Source of the DNA: Bacteroidales bacterium
Lineage (GTDB): Bacteria > Bacteroidota > Bacteroidia > Bacteroidales > JAOZTL01
Reading direction: 5' to 3'
DNA: 10,810 nucleotides
Assembly (NCBI GenBank): GCA_029942205.1
Contig: JAOZTL010000053.1
Coordinates: 1 to 10,810, forward strand
Shown here one piece after another: positions 1 through 6,928 of the stretch. The translations under genes and the position numbers were made by a program. Positions within the stretch are counted from its first letter, which is position 1. Each line of letters begins with the position of its first letter. The notes beneath the pieces are model-generated. The model was not told the DNA's origin and ran no database searches. It worked only from the letters and a program-made list of their open reading frames with translations.

Positions 1-159
1 AATGCGGTCGTCGTCGGTAGCCACTACAACTTGCGTAAGTACTTGTTTTGCTTGGCGATATACTCGCTCTATCATGCTCTTATTGCCAATCATAGCTAGT
101 GGCTTGCCAGGGAAGCGGGTAGATGCATAGCGTGCTGGAATAATACCTAGTAGTTTCAT
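1..159 (-). CDS. kdsB: 3-deoxy-manno-octulosonate cytidylyltransferase (CMP-KDO synthetase), 5' part
   Basis: The enzyme activates KDO with CTP in the cytoplasm, giving CMP-KDO for lipid A-core (LPS) assembly. Only the first 53 codons are present, read on the minus strand from the ATG at 159-157 and running off the left edge without a stop. The translation begins MKLLGIIPARYASTRFPGKP, the nucleotide-binding signature of the KdsB family (IIPARxxSTRFPGKPLAxI), followed by MIERVYRQA near residues 29-37 and VVVATDDDRI at 44-53, also typical of KdsB. No Shine-Dalgarno site precedes the ATG, as is usual in Bacteroidota. By direct count the segment is about 47% GC (74 of 159), clearly above the neighbouring signalling genes. 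It is divergent from the phosphatase cluster and probably unrelated in function. A related sugar cytidylyltransferase (NeuA-like) is a less likely alternative, because the RFPGKPLA string fits KdsB best. Confidence 0.93.
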   Translation of the reverse strand, partial: MKLLGIIPARYASTRFPGKPLAMIGNKSMIERVYRQAKQVLTQVVVATDDDRI

Positions 160-224
160 TTGTTAAAGTTGTCAGTGATTAAAATTGAATCATTTTTTTT
201 GTGATTGAAAGAAACTAATAATTA

Positions 225-479
225 CAGATTTCGTCTGTTTCATTATTTTTGTTTATTTATATAACTGTGTTTTAATAATTTATCATACTGCTTGATATGA
301 TTTGTCGAAAATTATCCGAAAATAAATATCAAAACAGACAAAGTCTGAATCAGCAAAAATAAGTTTATTTTTTTAAATGAAAGATTCTTTTTTTCAAATC
401 AAGGAGGGCACAAAATTAAACACCTAATTATTTCTTGCTAAATCGTGTGTGAGCAACTTAAAAAGGACGAAGACCTTAA
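225..479 (-). repeat. Inverted, rearranged copy of the hairpin repeat element
   Basis: The inner arms are CAGATTTCGTCTG (225-237) and CAGACAAAGTCTG (335-347), each a short stem with a 3-base loop. Read on the minus strand, the inner segment lines up with 4324-4477: shared strings include ATATCAAGCAGT, TTAAAAC and CAAAAATAAT just before the arm. One outer arm is present at 460-479, AAAAAGGACGAAGACCTTAA, preceded by GAGCAACTT as in the other element. Between 347 and 460 there are about 112 bases, against 50 in the element at 4254, so this copy carries extra or rearranged sequence. The opposite outer arm, expected near kdsB, is not visible. It is best read as an old, partly degraded copy in inverse orientation. 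Confidence 0.65.
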
Positions 480-503
480 TTTATCTGTTTGATTTTTAGT
501 GAG

Positions 504-531
504 TTGTTGCTTTTTATAGTAATTAATTTTG
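504..531 (+). promoter_or_regulatory. Candidate Bacteroidota promoter for the first phosphatase genes
   Basis: TAATTTTG at 524-531 matches the Bacteroidota -7 consensus TAnnTTTG exactly. A TTG at 504-506 lies 17 bases upstream as a possible -33 element (19-20 would be usual). Transcription would begin about 55 bases before the GTG start, downstream of the repeat arm. This is a motif match only, and in AT-rich DNA chance matches are common. Confidence 0.35.
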
Positions 532-592
532 TAAAAGTCTGTTATCTCATTTTTTTTAATTAAATTTACCTGTGTTTTTAATATTTTAAGCG

Positions 593-2725
593 GTGAGTTC
601 GATAAAAATAAAACATCTTATTTTAGCCATTAGTTTGTTTTTTTTAGTGCAAAGTTCTTTAGCACAACAAAAAACATTGCTGATCGATAATGATTTTTGC
701 TTATTAAAAGGTGAAAAGAAAACGATTAAGCTAGAAGACTATTTGGAAATATTTGTGGACACCAGCAATCGAATAACTTTTGAAAATATTCAGCAAAAAA
801 ACGTTCAAAACCAGTTTGTTGCATTGCAAAAATGGGAAGAAAAACTTTTGAGAGATAACACTTATTGGTTGCGAATAAAAATTAATAGAACCAGTTCACG
901 TAATAAATTTGTGATTTTAAATTCGATAGAATGGGATATTGATAATTTATTCATAAAGCAAGAAGATGGGCATATTTATCGACAACAGGCAGATTTTGTA
1001 TTACCGATAACTATCAATAAAATAGAACATTCCAAGTTTTTTGATGTAGATTTAGGACAGGAAAAAGAAGTAGAAATTTATTTCAAACTACGTTACAATC
1101 GAATGACTCCGAAATTACATGAATTAAAAATTTATGATAAAATTTATTACCACAAGCGAGCAACTCTTTTTAAAATTCTTTATGCAGCAAGCCTTGCCAT
1201 TATTTTAGTTATGATTTTTTATCATCTTATATTCTATTTGATTGTCAAGCAAATGGAATATTTATTTTATGTCATTATGCTTTCTGGCTTTATGGGGGCA
1301 TTTGGTATTTATTTTTTCCAACAGAGTTTTTCGCATAATTACTTATTCGCTTTGGTCGAATTGTTCTTTTATGTGCTGGCTACCATTGGTTTGGTTGGGT
1401 TTACCAAACGTTATTTTGAAACCCATCGTGAGATTAAACCAATTTCTCAATCGGCAACTTGGGGGCAAGTGGCTATGTTTGTCGTTTTTATTGTACATAG
1501 TGGCATTGCATTAAACTCAGATATTTATCCTTATTATACTCAAAATGTAATACTTGCGTTTGTTGTTATTCAAATAGTGCAAATTTATATTATTATTATT
1601 TCATCCGTAAGAGAAAAAAAGCGAGAAGCGTATTATTTCTTTGTTGCAACATTTCTTGTTACACTGATAGGCTTGTACGTAGTAATGACCGTGGGGCGAA
1701 TTTTGCATTTTTCAACACAAACAGAGGCAAAGCAATTCTTATTAGCAGGAGTGCTTGTGCAAATTGTAATGTACTCATTAGCAATGGGAAATCGAGTATT
1801 GAAACTAAAAGCTGAAGCTGCCGAAGCGGTATTGATTAATTTGGATTTGGCAAACGAATTAAATGAAATACTCGAACGAAAAGTTGCCAGTCGAACAGCC
1901 GAAATTTCAGAAAAAAATAAGGAATTAAGAAGCCAGCGAGATATTGAACGCAAACAAAAACAAGAAATAACGGATAGCATTCTGTATGCCGAAAAAATTC
2001 AACAAGCCATTTTGCCTAAAACCGAATTTATACAAAGCATTGTAGCCGAACATTTTATTTTATTCAAACCTCGAGACATTGTTAGTGGCGATTTTTATTG
2101 GATCAAGCAAATCAAAAATTACACAATTATAGCAACCGCTGATTGTACTGGGCATGGTATTCCTGGAGCATTTATGAGTATGCTTGGTGCTGCGTTATTG
2201 AATGAAGTGGTTACATCGAGAAGTTTAGATAATCCAGGCGAAATATTAAACCGATTGCGAAATCGTGTCAAAAAAGTATTACAGCAAGAAGGAGTAGAAG
2301 GAGAGGCCGACGATGGTATGGATATTGCCCTTTATATTGTAGATATGGAAAGCTTGAAACTCGAATATGCGGGTGCTTACAATTCACTTTATATTATTAG
2401 AACAAAAAATAATACCGAAGAATTTATTGTGCTCAAAGCCGATAGACAGCCAATATCCATTCATTTGGTCGAAAAAGAATTTACCAACCATAGCGTTCAG
2501 TTGCAAAAAGGAGATTGTTTGTATACTTTTAGCGATGGCTTTGTCGATCAATTTGGAGGCGAAAATATGGAAAAATTCAAAATAAAACGCTTTAAAGAAA
2601 AATTGCTGTCTATCTATCGATTCCCGATGGATAAGCAATGTGCTATTTTGGATAATACATTAGAAACTTGGCAAGGAGAAAATGAACAAGTGGATGATAT
2701 TTTAGTGGTAGGAATGAGAATTTGA
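593..2725 (+). CDS. Membrane receptor phosphatase: 7TMR-DISM sensor with SpoIIE/PP2C-type domain (first)
   Basis: This is a predicted inner-membrane Ser/Thr phosphatase that senses an envelope signal and dephosphorylates a cytoplasmic phosphoprotein. In order: signal peptide 1-24 (cleavage likely after SLA), periplasmic 7TMR-DISMED2-like domain about 27-185, seven membrane segments about 192-400, coiled coil about 405-465, SpoIIE domain about 475-710. The metal-site motifs are intact: SGDFYW (D500), ADCTGHG (D517), DGMD (D577), FSDG (D648) and the final VDD (D701, D702). The start is a GTG at 593; an in-frame TAA lies two codons upstream and no ATG precedes the signal peptide, so GTG is well supported. 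The next gene starts within a few bases, so the two are probably co-transcribed. The SiaC-like proteins further downstream are the likely substrates by analogy with SiaA; this is inference. The membrane receptor phosphatase assignment is firm, the ligand unknown. Confidence 0.93.
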   Translation: MSSIKIKHLILAISLFFLVQSSLAQQKTLLIDNDFCLLKGEKKTIKLEDYLEIFVDTSNRITFENIQQKNVQNQFVALQKWEEKLLRDNTYWLRIKINRTSSRNKFVILNSIEWDIDNLFIKQEDGHIYRQQADFVLPITINKIEHSKFFDVDLGQEKEVEIYFKLRYNRMTPKLHELKIYDKIYYHKRATLFKILYAASLAIILVMIFYHLIFYLIVKQMEYLFYVIMLSGFMGAFGIYFFQQSFSHNYLFALVELFFYVLATIGLVGFTKRYFETHREIKPISQSATWGQVAMFVVFIVHSGIALNSDIYPYYTQNVILAFVVIQIVQIYIIIISSVREKKREAYYFFVATFLVTLIGLYVVMTVGRILHFSTQTEAKQFLLAGVLVQIVMYSLAMGNRVLKLKAEAAEAVLINLDLANELNEILERKVASRTAEISEKNKELRSQRDIERKQKQEITDSILYAEKIQQAILPKTEFIQSIVAEHFILFKPRDIVSGDFYWIKQIKNYTIIATADCTGHGIPGAFMSMLGAALLNEVVTSRSLDNPGEILNRLRNRVKKVLQQEGVEGEADDGMDIALYIVDMESLKLEYAGAYNSLYIIRTKNNTEEFIVLKADRQPISIHLVEKEFTNHSVQLQKGDCLYTFSDGFVDQFGGENMEKFKIKRFKEKLLSIYRFPMDKQCAILDNTLETWQGENEQVDDILVVGMRI

Positions 2726-2730
2726 AAATA

Positions 2731-4257
2731 ATGTTTAGATTAACGAAAAATAAAAATCCAGAGTTTACGCAAGCAATCTTGCTTCGTGAGCAAAAAATAG
2801 AGCATAGTATCAATCATTTTCGATTTGGAATATTAGCCTTTTTTATTCTGATGGATTCCATTAGTTTTACTATTTTCAATGGGTTTGATATTAGGTATGT
2901 CTCTTTATTTGCGACATCTTTGCTTGTTTTGATGGTGCTTTTTGGAATAGCTAGAAAAGTAATGCAAAAGAAATATCGATTTTGGATGAAGTACATGAGT
3001 ATTTTCTTCGATTTTTCGATCTTTTTTGTCGGTTCGTTCTTTTTTGTAGATGAAATAAAAAAAATGCTTCCTGTAGATATTTCTCAGTTAGGTATATTTG
3101 TAACCATTGTATTTATTTTTTTTAATATGCTTAGTGCTTTGCGTAGTAGCAAAAAAGCAATTTATTTCAGTACAATTGTTTCTTTTATTTTTAATTTAGC
3201 GATCCTTTACCAGATGGATATGCATGTATTTATATTGGTGTATACGTCTATTTTTATTGCCATTTCAGGAATACTTAGTTTATGGGTTTCCGATCACATT
3301 ATCGAAAATGTGTTGAATAATTTGGCTTTAAGGAAAGCAAACTTCTCTATTGAACAAAAAAATGAAGAACTACAAAGCCAAAAAGACAAAATCGACCAAT
3401 CGAATACACGCATAACCGACAGTATCCGCTATGCTAAACGGATACAAGACGCTATTCTTCCCAATGAAAAAATACTAAACGAAGCTTTATCCGATTATTT
3501 TATTTATTTTAATCCGCACGACATTGTTAGTGGCGATTTTTATTGGATGAGGAAAATTGGTAGGAAAATAATAATTGTAGCCGCCGATTGTACAGGGCAC
3601 GGTGTACCAGGAGCTTTTATGAGTATGCTGGGAATTTCACAACTCAACGAAATTACATCTTTTAATATCGAGAATCAGAAAGAAGTTATTCAGCGAGAAC
3701 ACGCTAAAAATGGAATCTATTACGAATTTATCGAACAAAATTTACATATAGAACTGTCGGCTGCCGAAATTTTGGACAGATTGCGCAACACGATCAAAAA
3801 ATCGCTCCACCAAACAGGCACTTTCGACGAACAAAAAGATGGCATGGATCTGGCACTGGTTATTTTTGATACACAAAAGAGAACTTTACAGTATGCAGGA
3901 GCAAATAATGCATTGTATTATGTACGTAAAAGTAGTGATAATGAACAATACGAATTGAATAAAATTAAAGCCGATCACCAACCAATTGGAATTTATTTAA
4001 AAGAAAAAAACTTTACAAACCACGAATTGGAAGTGCATGATGGCGATAGTTTTTATTTATTTTCGGATGGTTATGTCGATCAGTTTGGAGGTAAAAATGG
4101 CGAAAAATTTAAAAACAAACGGTTTCGTGAATTATTATTATCTTTTCAAGAAAAAACGATGGCAGAACAGAAAATAATTATTGAAGAAACATTTGAAAAG
4201 TGGCAAGCAAATTACAATCAAATAGACGATGTACTCGTTATGGGTATTAGAGTTTAA
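2731..4257 (+). CDS. Six-TM membrane SpoIIE/PP2C-type phosphatase without a periplasmic domain (second)
   Basis: From the ATG at 2731 the protein is 508 residues. It has no signal peptide and no periplasmic sensor domain. About six hydrophobic segments span residues 31-186, followed by a coiled coil (about 195-235) and a SpoIIE phosphatase domain (about 237-508). Metal-site motifs are intact: SGDFYW (D269), ADCTGHG (D286), DGMD (D373), FSDG (D446), IDD (D499, D500). An extra stretch of about 27 residues, absent in the three paralogues, follows LNEITS. Start choice: a TTG at 2722 overlaps the upstream TGA and would add three residues, but the ATG five bases after that stop is the more usual codon. 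Tight spacing implies an operon with the preceding gene. The stop codon is part of the TTAA bordering the repeat element. With no exposed domain it probably senses membrane or intracellular state, or acts through partners. Confidence 0.92.
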   Translation: MFRLTKNKNPEFTQAILLREQKIEHSINHFRFGILAFFILMDSISFTIFNGFDIRYVSLFATSLLVLMVLFGIARKVMQKKYRFWMKYMSIFFDFSIFFVGSFFFVDEIKKMLPVDISQLGIFVTIVFIFFNMLSALRSSKKAIYFSTIVSFIFNLAILYQMDMHVFILVYTSIFIAISGILSLWVSDHIIENVLNNLALRKANFSIEQKNEELQSQKDKIDQSNTRITDSIRYAKRIQDAILPNEKILNEALSDYFIYFNPHDIVSGDFYWMRKIGRKIIIVAADCTGHGVPGAFMSMLGISQLNEITSFNIENQKEVIQREHAKNGIYYEFIEQNLHIELSAAEILDRLRNTIKKSLHQTGTFDEQKDGMDLALVIFDTQKRTLQYAGANNALYYVRKSSDNEQYELNKIKADHQPIGIYLKEKNFTNHELEVHDGDSFYLFSDGYVDQFGGKNGEKFKNKRFRELLLSFQEKTMAEQKIIIEETFEKWQANYNQIDDVLVMGIRV

Positions 4258-4273
4258 GGTCTTCGATCTTTTT
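4256..4273 (+). terminator. Terminator-like hairpin just after the second phosphatase gene
   Basis: Stem AAGGTC (4256-4261), loop TTC, stem GATCTT (4265-4270) with one G-T pair, followed by a T-run 4269-4273. It begins within the TAA stop, so it could end the two-gene transcript. It is also the left arm of the repeat element, so termination may be a by-product of insertion. A second stem, CAGAC-TTC-GTCTG plus TTTT at 4324-4340, could act as back-up. The stems are short, so strength is uncertain. Confidence 0.45.
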
Positions 4274-4322
4274 AAGTTGCACTAGTGTAATAACTTTCAT
4301 TAGTAATGATTTATTAGAAAAA

Positions 4323-4341
4323 TCAGACTTCGTCTGTTTTA
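4323..4341 (+). repeat. Left inner arm of the nested inverted repeat
   Basis: TCAGACTTCGTCTGTTTTA is a self-complementary hairpin (CAGAC/GTCTG, loop TTC) with a short T-run. Its exact reverse complement is at 4460-4478, 118 bases further on, so the two arms could also pair with each other as one long stem. Confidence 0.85.
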
Positions 4342-4459
4342 ATATTTATTTTTTGATAAATAGTCAATGTAGATCAGTAAGTTACATCTGAAAATATGTA
4401 ATTATATCAAGCAGTGTAATAAATCGTTAAAACGTAACTATATCGATGAGCAAAAATAA

Positions 4460-4478
4460 TAAAACAGACGAAGTCTGA
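4460..4478 (-). repeat. Right inner arm of the nested inverted repeat
   Basis: TAAAACAGACGAAGTCTGA is the exact reverse complement of 4323-4341. On the minus strand it reads as a hairpin followed by TTTT, so it could stop transcription coming from the right. The related arms of the left copy are at 225-237 and 335-347. Confidence 0.85.
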
Positions 4479-4530
4479 GCTTACAAAATTGCGTAAGCCA
4501 CATCAAAAAGGTCGAAGACCTTAATTAATT

Positions 4531-6747
4531 ATGTATCTTTTTTTTATGAAAATTCATATTCTATATTTATTGTTGTTTGTTTGGTCTGTGCAAACTTTTG
4601 GGCAGCAAGAAGTGCCTAAAGCACAGGCAGGCGTGATGGATTTGTCCAATTGGTATTTTTCTAAAAAAAATGCATTATCGCTTGATGGCGAATGGGAATT
4701 TTATTGGAAAAAAGTATTATCGCCTGAAGATTTTGTATCGCAAAAACAAGATCCCTCGTGCTTGATAAATCTACCCAAAGAATGGAATAATCTATGGATT
4801 GATGGCGAAAAAATAGGCGGATTTGGATACGCTACTTATCGATTAAATGTCAAAATTAACCCAAAAGATACCGCACTTGCTTTACGAATCAATCGGATTA
4901 ATGTAGCTTATAAATTATTCATAAACGGAGAACTACGAGCAGAAGAAGGACGTTTCGGTGTGAACGAGGATGAGGTAAAAGCCATAAATCGAACGCATGT
5001 TGTGCCTTTCAAAACAAGAATAATGGATAATGAAATAATACTGCAAGTTGCTAATTATCATCATAATAGGGGAGGAGTACTTACCAGTATAGAAATAGGA
5101 TCGGTGGCTCAGACGGGTAGACAAGGACAAATGCAGATCATTATAGATTTTTTCTTGTTTGGAGTTTTGCTCATCATGGCTGCCTATCACATTGGTTTGT
5201 ATTTGTTGCGCCCCAAGGATTTTTCTGCATTATATTTTGCACTGTTCTGTGTCGTTACGGCCGCACATCAAGCGGTGAATGGACAAATGGCTTTCTCTTT
5301 TGTCTTTCCTGACGTAAACTGGGAATTGATGCAAACCATCAATTTTTTAGGTAATTATTTACGACTAGCAACTCTCTTGCTGTTTCTATTATCCTTGTTT
5401 AAAGACGAATTTTGTACTATTTTCATGAAAATCTTATTGGGTGTTTTATTTGGAATGAGTGCTTTGGTACTTGTTACGCCAGCACCTGTTTACACTAAAA
5501 CACTCATTGTTTTTTTAGTTCTAGTGGTGATTTCAATCGGATATTTTGTTTATGGATTAACTAAAGCGGTTATAAATAGAAGAGAAGGCGCAGTTAATTT
5601 TATTACTGCAACAGGAATATTGATATTATTTGCCATTAATGATTTGCTTTACGATCAGCACATTATCAATACTGGATTCTTTTTACCCATTGGGTTGTTT
5701 ATTTTTATCTTTTTTCAATCATTTATTTTATCTGCTCGCTTTTCAAAAGCATTTAATGATGCCGAATCCATGACGGTTGAATTAAATTTCATAAATAAAA
5801 ATCTAGAAAAAATTGTCGAAGAAAGATTGGAGGAAGTTGAAACGCAAAAAATGCAGCTCATGGAAACCAATGAAGAACTCCGACAACAAAAAGAAGAAAT
5901 CCAATCCATTGCCGACCACTTGGGCGAAGCAAATACACAAATAACCACACAAAGAGATGAAATACAAGAAAGTCATAAACAAATAAAAAATAGTATTCAG
6001 TATGCAAAGCGTATTCAGAGCGCAATGCTGCCTGTAAATGAACGTTTTGAAGAATATTTTGACCAATATTTTATCTTTTTCAGACCACGAGATATTGTTA
6101 GTGGCGATTTTTATTGGATGAAAAAAATTGATAATTATTTGATACTTGTCGTAGCCGATAGTACTGGACATGGAGTTCCTGGGGCTTTAATTAGCATGTT
6201 GGGTATATCGTTGTTGAACGATATTGTTGGCAAAAAAGGAGTAACCAAGGCTAACGAGGTACTAGAGGTTTTGCGTGAACAAATTAAAATAGCCCTAAAC
6301 CAAACAGGAGTATCGCGCGAACAAAAAGAAGGAATGGACTTGGCATTATGTGCTATTGACTTGAATACACACGAAATGCAGTATGCAGGTGCGAATAATC
6401 CTTTATTTTTATTCAAAAAAACAGAAAAAGCAGAAGTGCCCGAACTAATTCATATAAAACCAAATACACAGCCCATTTCAGTATACAGAAAAGAAACACC
6501 ATTTACCAATCATGTGATACAATTGACGAAAGGAGACACCATTTATTTATTTACGGATGGATATACCGATCAATTTGGACATGAAAGAAAAGAAAAATAT
6601 AAAACAAAACGGTTTAAAGAACTATTAGAAAATATACAAAAGAAAGAGTTGTCTGAACAAAAACAAATTGTTGAAACCGAATTTGATGAATGGAAAGGAC
6701 AAGAAAAACAAATTGATGATGTATTGGTATTAGGAATCCTGATTTAA
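4531..6747 (+). CDS. Membrane receptor phosphatase: jelly-roll sensor, 7TMR-DISM and SpoIIE/PP2C-type domain (third)
   Basis: Numbering from ATG 4531 (738 residues). An ATG at 4546 would give a more canonical signal peptide (MKIHILYLLLFVW...QTFG, cleavage about residue 24), so the true start may be five codons later. The periplasmic part (about 35-195) contains LDGEWEFYW and a WNNLW/GYATYRL pattern typical of galactose-binding-like jelly-roll sensors seen in front of 7TMR-DISM modules. Seven membrane segments span about 203-402, with NDLLYDQHIINTG matching the family. A long coiled coil follows (about 410-490), then SpoIIE (about 497-738): SGDFYW (D526), ADSTGHG (D543), EGMD (D603), FTDG (D676), IDD (D729, D730). 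It differs from the first two by ADS rather than ADC and EGMD rather than DGMD. The start lies seven bases after the repeat element, so transcription may depend on sequence inside that element. The ligand could be a carbohydrate, which is inference from the fold only. Confidence 0.92.
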   Translation: MYLFFMKIHILYLLLFVWSVQTFGQQEVPKAQAGVMDLSNWYFSKKNALSLDGEWEFYWKKVLSPEDFVSQKQDPSCLINLPKEWNNLWIDGEKIGGFGYATYRLNVKINPKDTALALRINRINVAYKLFINGELRAEEGRFGVNEDEVKAINRTHVVPFKTRIMDNEIILQVANYHHNRGGVLTSIEIGSVAQTGRQGQMQIIIDFFLFGVLLIMAAYHIGLYLLRPKDFSALYFALFCVVTAAHQAVNGQMAFSFVFPDVNWELMQTINFLGNYLRLATLLLFLLSLFKDEFCTIFMKILLGVLFGMSALVLVTPAPVYTKTLIVFLVLVVISIGYFVYGLTKAVINRREGAVNFITATGILILFAINDLLYDQHIINTGFFLPIGLFIFIFFQSFILSARFSKAFNDAESMTVELNFINKNLEKIVEERLEEVETQKMQLMETNEELRQQKEEIQSIADHLGEANTQITTQRDEIQESHKQIKNSIQYAKRIQSAMLPVNERFEEYFDQYFIFFRPRDIVSGDFYWMKKIDNYLILVVADSTGHGVPGALISMLGISLLNDIVGKKGVTKANEVLEVLREQIKIALNQTGVSREQKEGMDLALCAIDLNTHEMQYAGANNPLFLFKKTEKAEVPELIHIKPNTQPISVYRKETPFTNHVIQLTKGDTIYLFTDGYTDQFGHERKEKYKTKRFKELLENIQKKELSEQKQIVETEFDEWKGQEKQIDDVLVLGILI

Positions 6748-6759
6748 GATTTTCTATCT

Positions 6760-6789
6760 GAATCATGTTTTTTGATTCTTTATATTTTT
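6760..6789 (+). terminator. Probable intrinsic terminator after the third phosphatase gene
   Basis: GAATCA (6760-6765) and TGATTC (6773-6778) form a six-base stem with a seven-base loop, followed by a T-rich tail TTTATATTTTT to 6789. It lies 12 bases beyond the stop codon. The AT-rich stem is modest, but position and tail fit a rho-independent terminator, suggesting that the next gene has its own promoter. Confidence 0.5.
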
Positions 6790-6815
6790 AACTATTTAAG
6801 CACCTATAAAAAAAT

Positions 6816-6901
6816 AATTGTATATTTATTTTTCGATAAATTGCTGAATGTAATAGCTTTGCACAAGTGCGTAAGCAACATTAAATAGAAGAAGTACTTA
6901 G
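6816..6901 (+). repeat. Decayed, internally deleted copy of the hairpin repeat
   Basis: TGCGTAAGCAACATTAAATA (6868-6887) and the following GAAGAAGTACTTA resemble the right end of the element at 4490-4523 (TGCGTAAGCCACATCAAAAA then GGTCGAAGACCTTA). The preceding bases, ATATTTATTTTT..GATAAAT..AATGTA (about 6822-6852), resemble 4343-4371 of the same element. The middle and the inner CAGAC hairpins are missing, so this looks like a remnant. The match is by eye and not perfect. Confidence 0.5.
6831..6861 (+). promoter_or_regulatory. Candidate Bacteroidota promoter for the fourth phosphatase gene
   Basis: TAGCTTTG at 6854-6861 matches the TAnnTTTG -7 consensus exactly, and TTTC at 6831-6834, one mismatch from TTTG, lies 19 bases upstream, the usual spacing. 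The site lies within the decayed repeat copy, about 67 bases before the ATG. It is a motif match only. Confidence 0.4.
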
Positions 6902-6928
6902 AAAATCAATTATTTAGGGAATAAAATA

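Larger units (their letters stand above)
160..592. other. Non-coding gap between kdsB and the first phosphatase gene
   Basis: This 433-base AT-rich gap separates the divergent kdsB and phosphatase genes. I see no convincing protein gene in it. It holds an inverted, rearranged copy of the repeat described at 4254-4524 (225-479) and a candidate Bacteroidota promoter around 504-531. The part next to kdsB (160-224) shows no clear motif. Confidence 0.7.
4254..4524. repeat. Nested inverted-repeat element (MITE-like), bounded by TTAA
   Basis: The outer arms are TTAAGGTCTTCGATCTTTTT at 4254-4273 and its near-perfect reverse complement at 4505-4524 (19 of 20 match, including the flanking TTAA). The inner arms are TCAGACTTCGTCTGTTTTA at 4323-4341 and an exact 19-base reverse complement at 4460-4478. 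Each arm is also a small hairpin with a 3-base loop (AAGGTC/GATCTT, CAGAC/GTCTG), with T-runs pointing inwards. No coding capacity is visible. A diverged copy lies inverted at 225-479 and a decayed one before 6901, which supports a dispersed non-autonomous element. Because TTAA is itself palindromic it could be a target duplication or part of the arm. It begins inside the stop codon of the upstream gene and ends seven bases before the next. Confidence 0.8.

Noticed and set aside
28..45. Palindrome-like ACTTGCGTAAGT similar to the TTGCGTAAGC of the repeat ends
   Set aside because: It lies inside the conserved kdsB reading frame and no other part of the repeat accompanies it, so it is likely chance.
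225..347. Possible CRISPR-like or direct-repeat array because CAGAC..GTCTG recurs
   Set aside because: There are only two units per locus, in inverted rather than direct orientation, without regular spacers.
401..408. AAGGAGGG, a perfect-looking Shine-Dalgarno sequence
   Set aside because: No ATG, GTG or TTG start with an open frame follows at a useful distance, and the genes in this window do not use such sites.
2722..2730. TTG start of the second phosphatase gene overlapping the upstream TGA
   Set aside because: It would add only three residues, and an ATG sits directly after at 2731, so the ATG was preferred. The TTG cannot be fully excluded.
4254..4524. Possible riboswitch or structured small RNA between the second and third phosphatase genes
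   Set aside because: The symmetric nested arms and the inverse-oriented second copy fit a dispersed inverted-repeat element better, and no known riboswitch core was recognised.
5715..6416. Long minus-strand open frames opposite the third phosphatase gene, with similar ones opposite the first and fourth
   Set aside because: They are antisense to well-conserved coding sequence and their products are low-complexity Ser/Phe/Cys-rich strings with no family features.
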